Assembly (NCBI GenBank): GCA_033032175.1
Contig: CM065304.1
Span: 1,922,001 to 1,986,000 of the forward strand
Length of the DNA: 64,000 nucleotides
Direction of reading: 5' to 3'
Origin: Saturnia japonica
Lineage: Eukaryota; Arthropoda; Insecta; Lepidoptera; Saturniidae
Shown here: positions 35,517-45,502 of the stretch, piece by piece
How positions within the stretch are numbered: position 1 is the stretch's first letter
How the letters are laid out: the number at the start of each line of letters is the position of its first letter
The notes under the pieces: generated by a model
The model's database searches: none
Seen by the model: the letters and a program-made list of their open reading frames with translations, nothing else
What the model was told of the DNA's origin: nothing
Position numbers and translations under genes: made by a program

Positions 35517-35862
35517 ATGATCGCTCTAAGGTCGAAATTTGACCAGCGACTTTTTGATCATAGACTATTTTTTGTTGACATTTGCAGCATGAACTTAAAC
35601 AATGAATATTAGATCACTTGCTGTCACTTTTTATTGAGTGACAATGTCAATAATTTGAGGGTCTAAGTTCAATGGCACTGTTCAGGTTAGGATTCGCAGT
35701 ATTAATTAATTTAATTTAATATATTAGTAACAGATATTATAGGTGAATTTTAGCTTTCTGCACTCCTTCTCAATATAAACTTTAACCATGCCAAATCTCA
35801 CAGACTTCCGTGCACGCAATACGCTTAAAAAGGGGTAGAGAGCTTTTGCTTTACGTATTAAT
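35517..35862 (+). repeat. family A interspersed repeat
   Basis: Starts near GATCGCTCTAAGGTCG, then GCGACTTTTTGATCATAGAC, and follows the family to ATGCCAAATCTCACAG, CGTGCACGCAATACGCTT and the terminal TATTAATATATA. It lies 2.7 kb from, and in the same orientation as, the copy at 32455. The piggyBac element lies between them. Confidence 0.8.
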
Positions 35863-36265
35863 ATATATAGATTTATTACAATAATATTGTATTAAAGATA
35901 TTATAGAAATACCAGCTGGTGTCCGTGCCGCTATAATGTGAAATGGAATGATTTTAAGCACCATTTTTATGTTTCTACCTACGCCTTCTATGTGGGTTGA
36001 CGTCAAACATCAATAGAATCAATTAAGTTAAAATATATACGGGAAACAAAGCTATTTGTGAAATAACTATAACTGTTGACCTAAAGGGCCTTTCAGATTC
36101 ATCGAGCTGTGGCGAGCGCAAAGGCACTCAGCTGAAACGGCAACAAACGCAAAGATGCTAAAGTGGCCGAACATAGGCTTGGGCTTATTGTCGTAAATGC
36201 AATTTCGCCTATTCGATTCTCAATTCAATTCGCAATTTCTAGTTAACTATTTATTCGATCGAACT

Positions 36266-36430
36266 ATAGATACGGTCGTTTTCAATAACCTATCTATCTA
36301 TTGTTTCAGTTACTAAATCTATCCTTTTGTTCTTACTGTCGTTCCAATAATATATTTACGTATAGTATTTCGTATCTACATATATCCATATACTATAGCT
36401 TGGATAGATAAGAGGAAAACCGATACCTGC
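36266..36430. mobile_element. MITE, PIF/Harbinger-like, copy 3 (right end lost)
   Basis: GGTCGTTTTCAATAACC at the left, TTCAGTTACTAAATCTATCC and AGTATTTCGTATCTAC inside, and GATAAGAGG near the right match the other copies. The right terminal inverted repeat is absent. Confidence 0.65.
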
Positions 36431-37299
36431 GTCTGTTCGTGATTCTATAACTTCGGAACGACTTGACTGATTGAGCTCGTATTTACATAATATATTTATT
36501 TTATCGAGACGATGATATATAGATATGTTAGGATCCGATAGACGATGCCGTGGTCGAGCTGGAAAGGGCAGAAGAAAGTCAGCCGAGTCAGCTAGTTAGT
36601 ATACGTTTATGGATTTAGTCAATCTGACAATAATTCTCTTCCAAGCAATAAAAAAATAAAAAATCCCTGTTTTGGTCAAATTTCGACACCATTATCAACC
36701 TTTAGCAGTTCCTCTCCCAAGGTTTGCCATCAGATTCGATCTCCGGCTTCCCAAGTCATCGCTCCGTATGTTTTGACGTTGTTCTACACTACGTTTGCAA
36801 AGACGTGGTCTCCACTTCTATTCAACCGGTTATCTGTTCTTCCACAGGTGTGATCGGTGCACTGGCACTTTAGCTTACTTACTTAATTTTATCTCTCAGA
36901 GTATGTAATGGTGCTTATAATTTGACTATCGGTCTATATCTATAATAAATATAACTTGATACATAAATAACATTTGTAACTCACATATGTAAGAGAATAG
37001 ACAAAATAGAAAAATCAATAAAACCAAATTAGGTCTGTCTTTGCACTCACTCGTTTCACTCTAGACAAGTTAGGGTCTGATCGGTCCAGCTCATTCTCAC
37101 TTCATTAGGGCACACCTATCGATTTGAACTCTTACTTTGTTGTATAAATATTTACATATTTTATCTGCATTTCTTATATCTGAGACCGACAACATGGTAT
37201 CGTATGAAGCGTTTATATTTCTCAGTAGTAAATTACTTTGAGTTGTATCATGCTTCTCTTCTACTGTTACTTGTTATATTCCTATCTGTACCACTTTCT
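36431..37299. other. non-coding DNA with a Helitron-type end and LINE-like debris
   Basis: A GTCAGCTAGTTAG end at about 36587-36599 looks like another CTAG-T Helitron terminus. Around 36700-36850 the + strand reads SPASQVIAPYVLTLFYTT and SPLLFNRLSVLPQ, vaguely protein-like, but I cannot name it. Confidence 0.3.
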
Positions 37300-37505
37300 C
37301 AACACAAAGATATATATTTCTACTTTATTGTCGAATCTAGATGCTTGCCTAATGATCACCACAATGACCTCTCCTACTATTCTTGCATCTAGTGGGTTCC
37401 CACAACCTTCACCATGGTGTCAGACCACCTTGTGGCAAGTTTATTCCCGTTTCTCTTCGACCCATCGGCCATCTGTTCTACTAACACCGTGCTACTTAGT
37501 TTAGA
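37300..37505 (-). pseudogene. RTE-type LINE, C-terminal remnant
   Basis: The minus strand reads MADGSKRNGNKLATRWSDTM followed by VKVVGTH and ERSLW. This corresponds to the 'TGKRSVGRPPTRWTDDLVKVAGxxWMQ..DRxxWRSL' end of RTE ORF2, interrupted by stops. It is the same protein region as at about 7830-7990, on the opposite strand. The + strand frames here (37204-37504) are shadows. Confidence 0.65.
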
Positions 37506-37644
37506 TCAGAAGTGCTCAAATTTATAGCATCGGGTATCTACCACAAAATTTTATCTAGTAAGTAGTTCTCTGCTGCCGGAATTTGTATGGATGCAGTATA
37601 ATTGATAGGTTGGTTCATTCCTGCTACCTATGATGGACAATTTC

Positions 37645-37975
37645 AGAATAAAAAAGAAAATCCATCACGGGACGCCTGGCAGATGTGAAACATAGTAATT
37701 ATTTTGTATAAGTTATCTGCATAAAAGACAATATTACGACAGAATCAGAAATGGCATAATGAAAAGATAAAGCATTACAATTTGTTCCATAAAATAATTA
37801 GTGTTTATTACATAAATATACATTTTTATTAAATACAAAAATTAAAAATTTATTTGAAATTGCGACATCTCAATTATTTTCGTAATTGTATATTCATAAT
37901 TCATAGTAAAAAAAAAAAAAACAATTTGTTCGAAATGAGGATTCGAAGGAAGCTCTCCCAATCAATTAGTAACTC
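37645..37975 (-). mobile_element. SINE family S1, body only
   Basis: It matches the body of the copies at 53790-54200 and 58147-58475: TCACGGGACGCCTGGCAGAT, TGAAACATAGTAATTATTTT, ATAATGAAAAGATAAA, TTATTACATAAATATACATT and so on. The tRNA-like head is not attached here. A head of the same family lies about 1 kb away at 38950-39040. Orientation is set by the head of the longer copies. Confidence 0.6.
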
Positions 37976-38019
37976 GCGATCGATTATTTAAGCACCTCTG
38001 TTCTAAATAATAATAATAT

Positions 38020-38275
38020 CAGCCTGTAATTGTCCTACTTCTGGGTAAAGGCCTCTTCCCAATGGAAGGTTCGGGTTACCACTCCAGCCAATAACATATT
38101 GGCAATTTTCACCGAGAAGAGCGAGAAATCAACAGCTCTATATTTTTCACTCATATCTAACTGTACGAATGAGTAAACTAAACTACAAGAGTATAACTAT
38201 AAGGAACATTTCTCAACAGTTCAGGTTTCTTCTCGGTTTCCTTCACCGTCAGCTGATAGTGTTAGGCCGTTTGTT
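38020..38275 (+). repeat. interspersed repeat, lepidopteran retroposon-like
   Basis: CCTGTAATTGTCCTACTTC, TGGGTAAAGGCCTCTTCCC and, at the right, GGTTTCTTCTCGGTTTCC and TTCACCGTCAGCTGATA. I know these phrases as parts of a very common lepidopteran retroelement. Non-coding here. The stretch 38275-38470 following it is less AT-rich with CGTCAC/GTGACG inverted motifs and may be a further small MITE. Confidence 0.5.
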
Positions 38276-38495
38276 CACCGCCGCCGTCACCGGGACGTCA
38301 ACGAGAACGAGATTATCTCGGGCCGAGATCAAGATGACGTGACGGCGCTCGTTTGGCGTCGATCTTGGTTATTCAGTTTTATCAGTATTAATTTTTTTTT
38401 TAAACATTAATTAATGATTTTGAATATACCTTTAAAACAAAAACAGGTGCGGCGCCCGGCGTGACGTCGCATGGATGGACAAGTTAATTTTTTTT

Positions 38496-38640
38496 TTTTA
38501 TTGAACTTACTGTTAGCCTGAGCGGCCCTATCCAAAAGCAGAGCCGCTAATGGCTTTTACAGATTTACCAGGCTTGGAGGCGAGCGCTTAAGGCGCTTAA
38601 GGCTTGACCTGTTGCCGCGATTGCAAAGAAGTCGCGATTT
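38496..38640 (-). mobile_element. short retroposon, family C, with oligo-A end
   Basis: On the minus strand it runs AAGCGCTCGCCTCCAAGCC, TCTGTAAAAGCCATTAGCGG, GGCTAACAGTAAGTTCAATA and ends in an A-run (T-run at about 38489-38500 on the + strand). The 3' oligo-A and shared 3' end with 44570-44735 and 13300-13400 show a retroposed origin. Confidence 0.65.
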
Positions 38641-38949
38641 GACTAATTCTCTATCCGTAAAATTCGAGCTAAACTAACATATACAATATATACATATCCC
38701 TGCCTCCTGAGAGGAAGGAAGGAATATGTGTATGTATATGTATTTAGTAATCTGAAATATAGTCTACACTAACTAGCGTAAAAAAGAAAAAAAAGTTTCC
38801 TTGCAGAACCTATGTACCTGTGTGGTGTGCACGTATGAATAAACATATTGTGTGTAATGATGTCTGTGGATAGCTAAGTAATTAAAAGTGCAGTGTCACT
38901 TGTATCGCGTCGGCGGCTGCCAGACTCAAGGGTTTCACACCAAGGAACG

Positions 38950-39045
38950 GATAAAAACAATTTGTTTCGAAGATAGGATTCGAACCTAGGACTTTGGAAA
39001 TAGTAGTCACGCTTACGACCGCTACGCTACGAGGGGGTTTTTTAA
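38950..39045 (-). mobile_element. SINE family S1, tRNA-like head
   Basis: The minus strand reads CCTCGTAGCGTAGCGGTCGT (A box), about 35 bases of spacer, then CCTAGGTTCGAATCC (a perfect B box). It continues with the family body AAACAAATTGTTTTTATCC. The internal pol III promoter looks intact. It does not fold as a complete tRNA with acceptor stem, so SINE head rather than a tRNA gene. Confidence 0.7.
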
Positions 39046-39119
39046 AGTTCAAACATGTTTTGTGTCACCGGTGCGGTACATCTGCCCGTCACAATCTCGG
39101 GCCGATTTAGCGATCGCAC

Positions 39120-39330
39120 CGATCTACTCTACAATTTGGCGGGCGGGTTGATGGCGGGCGGGTTGATGGCGCTCGGGTGATGAGCTTGCAGCGGACAGAC
39201 GGCCTTACCAATACGAATTAGTATATGTGCGTGACTTCCGAAAAATTCTTTGGTACATGCTGGGGCTTGAACCTGTGGACATCGGAACGATATTCCGCCA
39301 CTAAACCCAGCGACTACCACGACTTGATCT
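39120..39330 (-). mobile_element. second tRNA-derived SINE (family S2)
   Basis: On the minus strand GTCGCTGGGTTTAGTGGCGG (A-box region) is followed by CACAGGTTCAAGCCCCAG, a good B box. An AACCCGCCCGCCATC repeat ends the element near 39130-39165, where a GGCGGGCGGGTTGAT unit occurs twice. It lies head-to-tail with S1 at 38950. The 63-codon minus frame covering it is not a gene. Confidence 0.65.
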
Positions 39331-41959
39331 CGTTCTAGATTAATTAGTTGATACTTTGACTGGTTTATAGATATTTTACTCCGATACGAATGTACACAGA
39401 TCTGTGTAAAACAAAACGTAGACTAATTTCATGGGCAGGGCTTCTCGAAAATCAGAGAAATTAGCCTCGGAGAAATTGTTCATTCATCTGTAAATAAAAA
39501 GAAACATGGAAAGTTACGAGATGAAAAGAACATTGTTTCTTTTGTTTAACTAAAACAAAGTAATCAATAGGGGTTGCGGGAGAATTCTGAATAGGCATTA
39601 TATGCGGTACGCAAAGCCTACCGATCTACCTTTGTGCTAACTGAGGCCTTGCCACGGCCTAATTATAATAAAAATAATATTGATGTGGCATTACGAATAA
39701 TTGGTCTTTATAATTGGTATTTACTAAATTAATTTTGATTATTCTGTTAATGGTGATAGTCTTACCTGTGTTAATGGTGACAGAATTATCTTTAATATTT
39801 TATAGTGACCGCTCTGTGGTCGAATTTCGACCGTAATTCATAAGGGGCATTGTTTTTTTGGCCCTGTACTATAAAAGCATGGGACATTCATGATAATTAA
39901 TTATTTATTTTATTATATTAAATGCACATGTGTTTGAAACGGACTAGTTGCGTACCGAAATAAACAAAAAAGAGATTCGAAACGATTAAAAAACGTTTGA
40001 TGCTCCAGTTTTGCCAAACGTCATAGGCAAATGTTATTTCAAACAAAGGTAGTTTGTGCAACTACTATTAGTTAATAATCAATCTTCTGGTAGGGACATA
40101 TAATTAAATCATCAATCAAACATTTTAATTAACTCTTAATGATTATGTTTTTTATTACTTTCAAAAAGAGCGATAGCGATTTTTTTTTAGAACTGACTAT
40201 ACTGTTTTCCTTAGAGTCCCTGAAGCCGTTGCGGCTTTAACAGCTTCACTGAACTTGGCGTATCTTTAAAGCAAAGGTAACCTACATTTAAATATTATTA
40301 CCCGACTACGGTGAATGGACAAGAAGGGTTATGATTTTCACCGTTATGTATGTATATATGTTCATCTGTACGCGATTTTCTTTTAATCCACGTAACATAA
40401 TTTGATATATGAAATATTGTTAGAAGCGTCTTGTTTGTCCGCTGGTTATAGGATATATAATTTCACACTGAATTCAACATGATGCAATCTAGAGGACATG
40501 AAATCGTGCATTAAAAAAAAAAATTGTATCGTGTTGAGTATCAAATGAAAGGGTTTGATGAGCACATTTAAAAAATATATATTACTAGCTATTGCCTGCG
40601 GCTTTGCTTGTATTAACTTGATAAATGTGTATAATATAATTTATAATATCAAGTCTCTGATATTCGATTAGGGTATAATAAAACTTATAACAACTGTTAT
40701 GTGAGTTTTGTAAGAGTTGGAAGCTGTACTCTCTGCTTTCCCTGCTTCCCACCAGTGCCGCTAAGCGCGCCAAATGATACTGCATGTTGAAATCTCCAAT
40801 TAGACGTTTATGTATTCCTAATTTTTAAATTAACTTTCTTTTGCCTATCCCCAGCTCCTGACTAAAATCCTGGCTAAGCTAATAAGCATTGCCACACACT
40901 TTCTCCCGAAAAAACCCCAAAATAATTTAAATAAAAAAAAAAGTTTAAAAACAAAAACCCGACTACGGAATATCGCTCTCTAAAAAGCAAGAAACAAGAA
41001 AATATTATTGTCCGAATTTCTTACCTACTAACAATTCAATTATTTATCATTTAATAAGTAAATAACTTATATATTTAATTTTAGCACATGGATATAATGT
41101 AGCTTTGAGAAAGAATGTCTGAAATCGGTTCAGTAGTTTTTGTGTTTACCCATTAATGAGTTTATCGATTATTACAAACATACCTAAAATCATTTTTAAT
41201 TAATACACTTTATAATATTAGTTTAGATAGTAGCATTTTTGTTTATCTGGCTAACATACATGCATTGTTCCACAGAGCGCGAGTGGTTTGCTATATCGCG
41301 ACAATTTTTATTTTGTTTTACTCATCATAACTTTAAAACGATTGTATTGATTTCAATAATTCAAAAAGTAATTTACTCCTACGTAAACAGCATAAATGAT
41401 TAGGATAAGGATTCATATGATGATACGGACATAATTACTTTTTTCGCCATCCGTGTTTTAGTTGACTAATTTGAACAAAAAAAACGTTTATTGAAACATA
41501 ACTATAATAATTAAACATATCATCTCCCAGGCTTTTTTGTTCACATTAATGATAAGATTCAAGAAATGTAATATTTTTTATGTAATACCAATAGTTTTTG
41601 CAACGCACGCCAAGAAATCATATTTTAAGCAATTTTTTATACTTTGTGTAAAACCATCGACATTTGTATGAGGAATAAATTATTTTTCAAATTAAAGTAC
41701 CACCTATGTTACTGACTGAAAATGTGACTTAATATTGATGAAATAATTTTTATAATCTGTCCCGTACTTTTTGAGTTTATCCATTACAAACAATATGTGT
41801 ATTGTGGTCACAATTCCTACCATGCCGATATATTACTGCATATACACCGACTGATCTCGGAACACGACAAAGTAAAAGAAAATCATATATGAGTTTATTA
41901 CTCTGTGTACGGTATTAAGTAAATTATCCCTTATTGTACCGCCTTCCGGGATGATTTTT
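39331..41959. other. AT-rich non-coding DNA with small repeat scraps
   Basis: No gene seen. A degraded family C retroposon lies at 40198-40262 (-). A Helitron-type end (ACTAGCTATTGCCTGCGGC) starts at about 40583. CCCGACTACGG phrases typical of lepidopteran repeats occur near 40303 and 40968. The rest is AT-rich. Confidence 0.4.
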
Positions 41960-41989
41960 CAAAAACGCGGAACACTGTTATTTCTTCCT

Positions 41990-42358
41990 AAAAGCATAAA
42001 TATGAATTTTCATATCGCTACATTGAGAAATAGTGGGTACTTTCAAACTTTTATCGCCTATTTGACCCCTTCAAGTTTTATTTTCGTGCCATAAGATACC
42101 CTATGTACTTCTCCAACATCCAATATATCTCTACAGCAAAGTCATCAAAATTGGTTTAATCATTTCTTCATGCGAACTTTCATCCCCTATTTCACCCCCT
42201 TCAGTGTTATTTTCGCGACAAAATGTAACCTATTTTCTTTCCCAATATCCAATCTATGTATTTACCAAAAATCATCAAAATTGGTTCAGCGGTCTAGGCG
42301 TGAAAATGCAACAAGCAAGACAGACAGAGTTACTTTCGCATTTATAATATTAGTATGG
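41990..42358 (+). repeat. interspersed repeat, family E
   Basis: It holds two versions of a module, each with a CATCAAAATTGGTT phrase (near 42145 and 42268) preceded by CCCCTATTTCACCCCCTTC-like text. The end block is ACAGACAGAGTTACTTTCGC and AATATTAGTATGGAT. The end block also occurs at 25320-25366. Non-coding; probably the tail of a non-autonomous element. Confidence 0.55.
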
Positions 42359-43084
42359 ATTATCCATTTCATTATGTTGTCATTCTCTATGGTGTTATTT
42401 ACCAATTAAAATACGATTCCTAACAGTAAATTACCCAACAGCAGAATATCGACAACAATTTATAATAAAAAAAATTGGAATTTAATTCTCTCTCTCTATA
42501 CCGTTATTTGTTTCTCTTTAACTGATAATTTAGCATGGTAAAAATAACAAAAGATCGTTTGTTGTGGTGTCCTTTTAGTTTTCTTCAATAGGGATTTTTT
42601 TAAATTGTTTGTACAAATCCGAAAACTGATTCGAAAAAAGATCGACTCTTGAGAGATCGATCTTTTAGACCTCGAATTTATTGTGAATCGATTCTTCAGA
42701 GTTCGATTCAAATAATTTTTTTCGGAATAAATTGCCAACCCTAGCAGCGGCAGTGGCACTCGACGTGCTCATGTGGGTTGACCAACCGACAAAAATCCAG
42801 TCTAAGCTGACCCATTTTAATATGATTTATCATATAGATCTGCGGTCAACTTATATTGGAAAGTAAAATCACCGAAACTGTCCATTTTTTAATTTTATGT
42901 AAAGTTTTATTATAATCTTATTGCAAACCATAATATACAGTTAACTAAAGTTTCAGCCAAATTAACTGAACAGTTATAGCATTTTTATCGAGCAAATGTT
43001 CGACGTGATCGTTTAAATTGATATAATTTTTTTATTTATTAACTGATTGCAGTAATGCAAACACTAAATTTTAAGAGAAGCTTA
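42359..43084. other. AT-rich non-coding DNA
   Basis: No gene recognised. A GATCGA-rich stretch at 42640-42670 contains small inverted repeats (CTCTTGAGAGATCGATCTTT region) without further context. Confidence 0.35.
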
Positions 43085-43290
43085 CCACAATATATTAGTG
43101 AAAACCGTAGCCAAATCGGTTAAGCCGTTCTGAGATTAGCGCGGATAAACTCAGTCAAACAGACAAACAAACAAAAATTCTAAGAATCATTGTTTTGTGT
43201 TCTACTGCGTTAATAAAGGCCCCCAATTATAGTTTTTTTTTCATATATATTCTATGTACAGACATCGATCAGTTACGTTTTTATTATATG
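43085..43290 (+). repeat. interspersed repeat shared with 11660-11850
   Basis: CAAATCGGTTAAGCCGTTC, ACAGACAAACAAACAAAAAT, AAAGGCCCCCAATTATAG and GTACAGACATCGATCAGTTA in the same order and spacing as the other copy. Non-coding. Confidence 0.6.
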
Positions 43291-43698
43291 TATATATGGT
43301 TTTTATAAATGTCAAATTAAATGAACATAATCTCGGTTTGAAGAAGGGTATCACTTCGACAGGTACATGATCCACCTCCGCTGTAATATAGTCAGTTCTC
43401 ATAGTACATTCTTTGAAATTATGCACTTAAAATCAATAAGTCGGCATATCTCTTACTAGCCTATCTAATTTCTTATTGAACATTGAAGTATTTGTTTAAG
43501 ATAAATAATTAAATCAAATCTTTTGTGTAACAACGAATGCGTGGCAGGTTCGCCGAACAAAACATAATATTGTCGGACCGGAGACAATCGGGACTCTACA
43601 GAAAACTGTCTGAAACTCACATCTACTTATAATTGAATATGACGTTTTTGTTTAATAATGAAGGTTCCATGGATCACGTGTTGCAAACTTGGCTTTAA

Positions 43699-44215
43699 TC
43701 TATACAATTAATAAAATTGAAGTATCTGTTTGTAATGTCAAAATAACAGCTTTTTACTAAATGAATATGAAAGTATATACGATACCTATAACTAAACACC
43801 CATTTTTAATTTTTTTGTCTGCCTGTCTTTATGGTTCTTCCGGGTAATCTCCCAGTGAACCCATTTTGACGGGAATTTCACTGATAGATAGCTGAATTTA
43901 TAGGGAGTAACTTAGGCTACGTTTATTTTACAAAAAGAATTAGGGTTCCGCACAAATAAAAAAACTGGTCATGGCGAATCAATTCGGACGCTTAAATGGC
44001 TTACGCTGAGTAAACCGTGAGAGATATAGCAAATGAATGTACTAAACAATTGTAGACATTAAAAAGACCTACAAAAACGTTTGGCAGAGTACACATCTAT
44101 CTTCTAAGGAACATCCACAATAAGCATTTTTGTCTTTAAAATAGCCGGGAGCGGGGGAGCAAGATTCGTGTGGACATTCTGTAGCCCACGTGAGCGAAGC
44201 CACGGGCACAGCTAG
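43699..44215 (+). mobile_element. Helitron-like non-autonomous element (family B), best-preserved copy
   Basis: 517 bp, starting TCTATACAATTAATAAAATT directly after A (43698) and ending GGGCACAGCTAG directly before T (44216). A GC-rich potential hairpin (GAAGCCACGGGC) precedes the CTAG. These are the Helitron hallmarks: 5' TC, 3' hairpin plus CTRR, insertion between A and T, no terminal inverted repeat, no target duplication. No helicase/Rep coding. A database match to a named Helitron family would confirm the class. Confidence 0.75.
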
Positions 44216-44569
44216 TATTTAATTTAATATTTAATATATAAAATATGTAGAATTATCACATTTATTTTACCTAAATAAAAAAAAAACTTTTTTTGTATCT
44301 ACAAGAGTAAACATTAATCCGTATGCCCTTACTATAACTTCACTGCATCATATCTAGTGTAGCAATTGTATCATTTGACATCGTCGCAGCATTGTCCCAG
44401 GTATTTCCTCGTTAGATGGTTGGTTTTCTTAGGCCACTTTATGATTCACTATCAACACAGCTTCAAAGTTAGCCTATTTGATTTGAATCGAAAGCACAAT
44501 TCAGAATTAGGATATTAGTACATTTATATATTATTTGCATGTGGGAGAAAATAAAAATTATTTTATTGC

Positions 44570-44735
44570 GCGAACAGCCCAAGCCGAGGTTCGGCCACTT
44601 TGGCACCCTTGCGCATGTTTCCATAATTTCGAGGCTGAGTGCCTTAAGCGCTCACCCCCAAGGCACGGTGAAGCTGTAAAAACCATTTGAATCTCCAGGG
44701 CTCTTGAGGCTAACAGTTTAGTTAGATATAGAAGA
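44570..44735 (+). mobile_element. short retroposon, family C
   Basis: GCGCGAACAGCCCAAGCCG, GAGTGCCTTAAGCGCTCACC, GGTGAAGCTGTAAAAACC, CTTGAGGCTAACAGT, then an A-rich end (AGAAGAAAAAG). The longest copy of this family in the window. Confidence 0.6.
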
Positions 44736-44850
44736 AAAAGAACAGATCAGAAGTTGTCCAGTTGCGGACACAGCACGACAGTGCTCTTAACTGTTTACAC
44801 AGTTTTATTATTCGCTCTGACGTGTATATAGTGTTAATTTCGGTCCTGAA

Positions 44851-45225
44851 TAAGTAATAGTACATTATTGCAAATGCCGTGAAATAGGCAATTGCCATTT
44901 CCGTCGAAGCATGAATAGTGCTTTTCTGAAACATGCATGGAAATATTGTCATTATTTTCGAAAAAAGATCACGCGAAGTATTTAATTTACGGACAAAGGA
45001 AATCAAATCCATTGCAGGAGCGTTTTTTGAATTTGGAACATTACAACGCTCCAGCAATGTTGTATGAAACGGCGTGGAGTGGGGGTTATGAAATACTCTT
45101 TTATTGGATCTCTTTTTCTCATTCTTGGCATGTTCGTAAATACAATACTTCGCGTATTTTTTATTCGAAAATAATGCCAGTATTTCCATGCATGTTTGAG
45201 AAAAATACTTTACTATACTATTATG
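44851..45225 (-). mobile_element. MITE-like element with long terminal inverted repeats, copy 2
   Basis: Inverse complement of 7060-7475. The arms (about 44935-45000 and 45130-45198) begin and end at CATGCATGG/CCATGCATG and contain the ATTTTCGAAAAAAGATCACG block and TTACG. The loop contains AACGCTCC on both sides (AGGAGCGTTT and AACGCTCCAGC), giving a second, inner hairpin. The 169-codon and 99-codon open frames here are inverted-repeat artefacts with similar peptide strings on both strands. It lacks the 55-bp insert of copy 1. It ends about 280 bases before the satellite array. Confidence 0.75.
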
Positions 45226-45502
45226 GATCATTATAAATGATATCGCCTCCAGACAGAAATACTCGGAGGTCTGCCTTCATTTAATTATACGCTCGCCGAA
45301 CCTGGTTCCCTCGGCTCAAGCCATGTTCACGCTTCCAAAGTTACATTTTAAATAACTTCTGTAGCTTAGCATTTATTATGTCCAATTAACAGCACGGAGA
45401 TCGCGAATTGAATTCTTGCAAGGTCCAGATTTAAACGAACTTTGTAGTTTATGTAAATTTTACTTCACTTTGCTAACAATAAACTGAAAAGTAAGACTGC
45501 TG

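Noticed and set aside
37204..37504. two overlapping plus-strand ORFs (62 and 88 codons)
   Set aside because: They are antisense to the RTE C-terminal remnant at 37300-37505 or AT-rich flank.
38950..39045. tRNA gene
   Set aside because: A and B boxes are present on the minus strand, but the acceptor stem and anticodon arm do not form properly, and the sequence runs on into a repeated SINE body.
44722..45236. 169-codon minus ORF and overlapping 99-codon plus ORF
   Set aside because: Both lie in the hairpin MITE. Similar peptides appear on both strands because of the inverted repeat.
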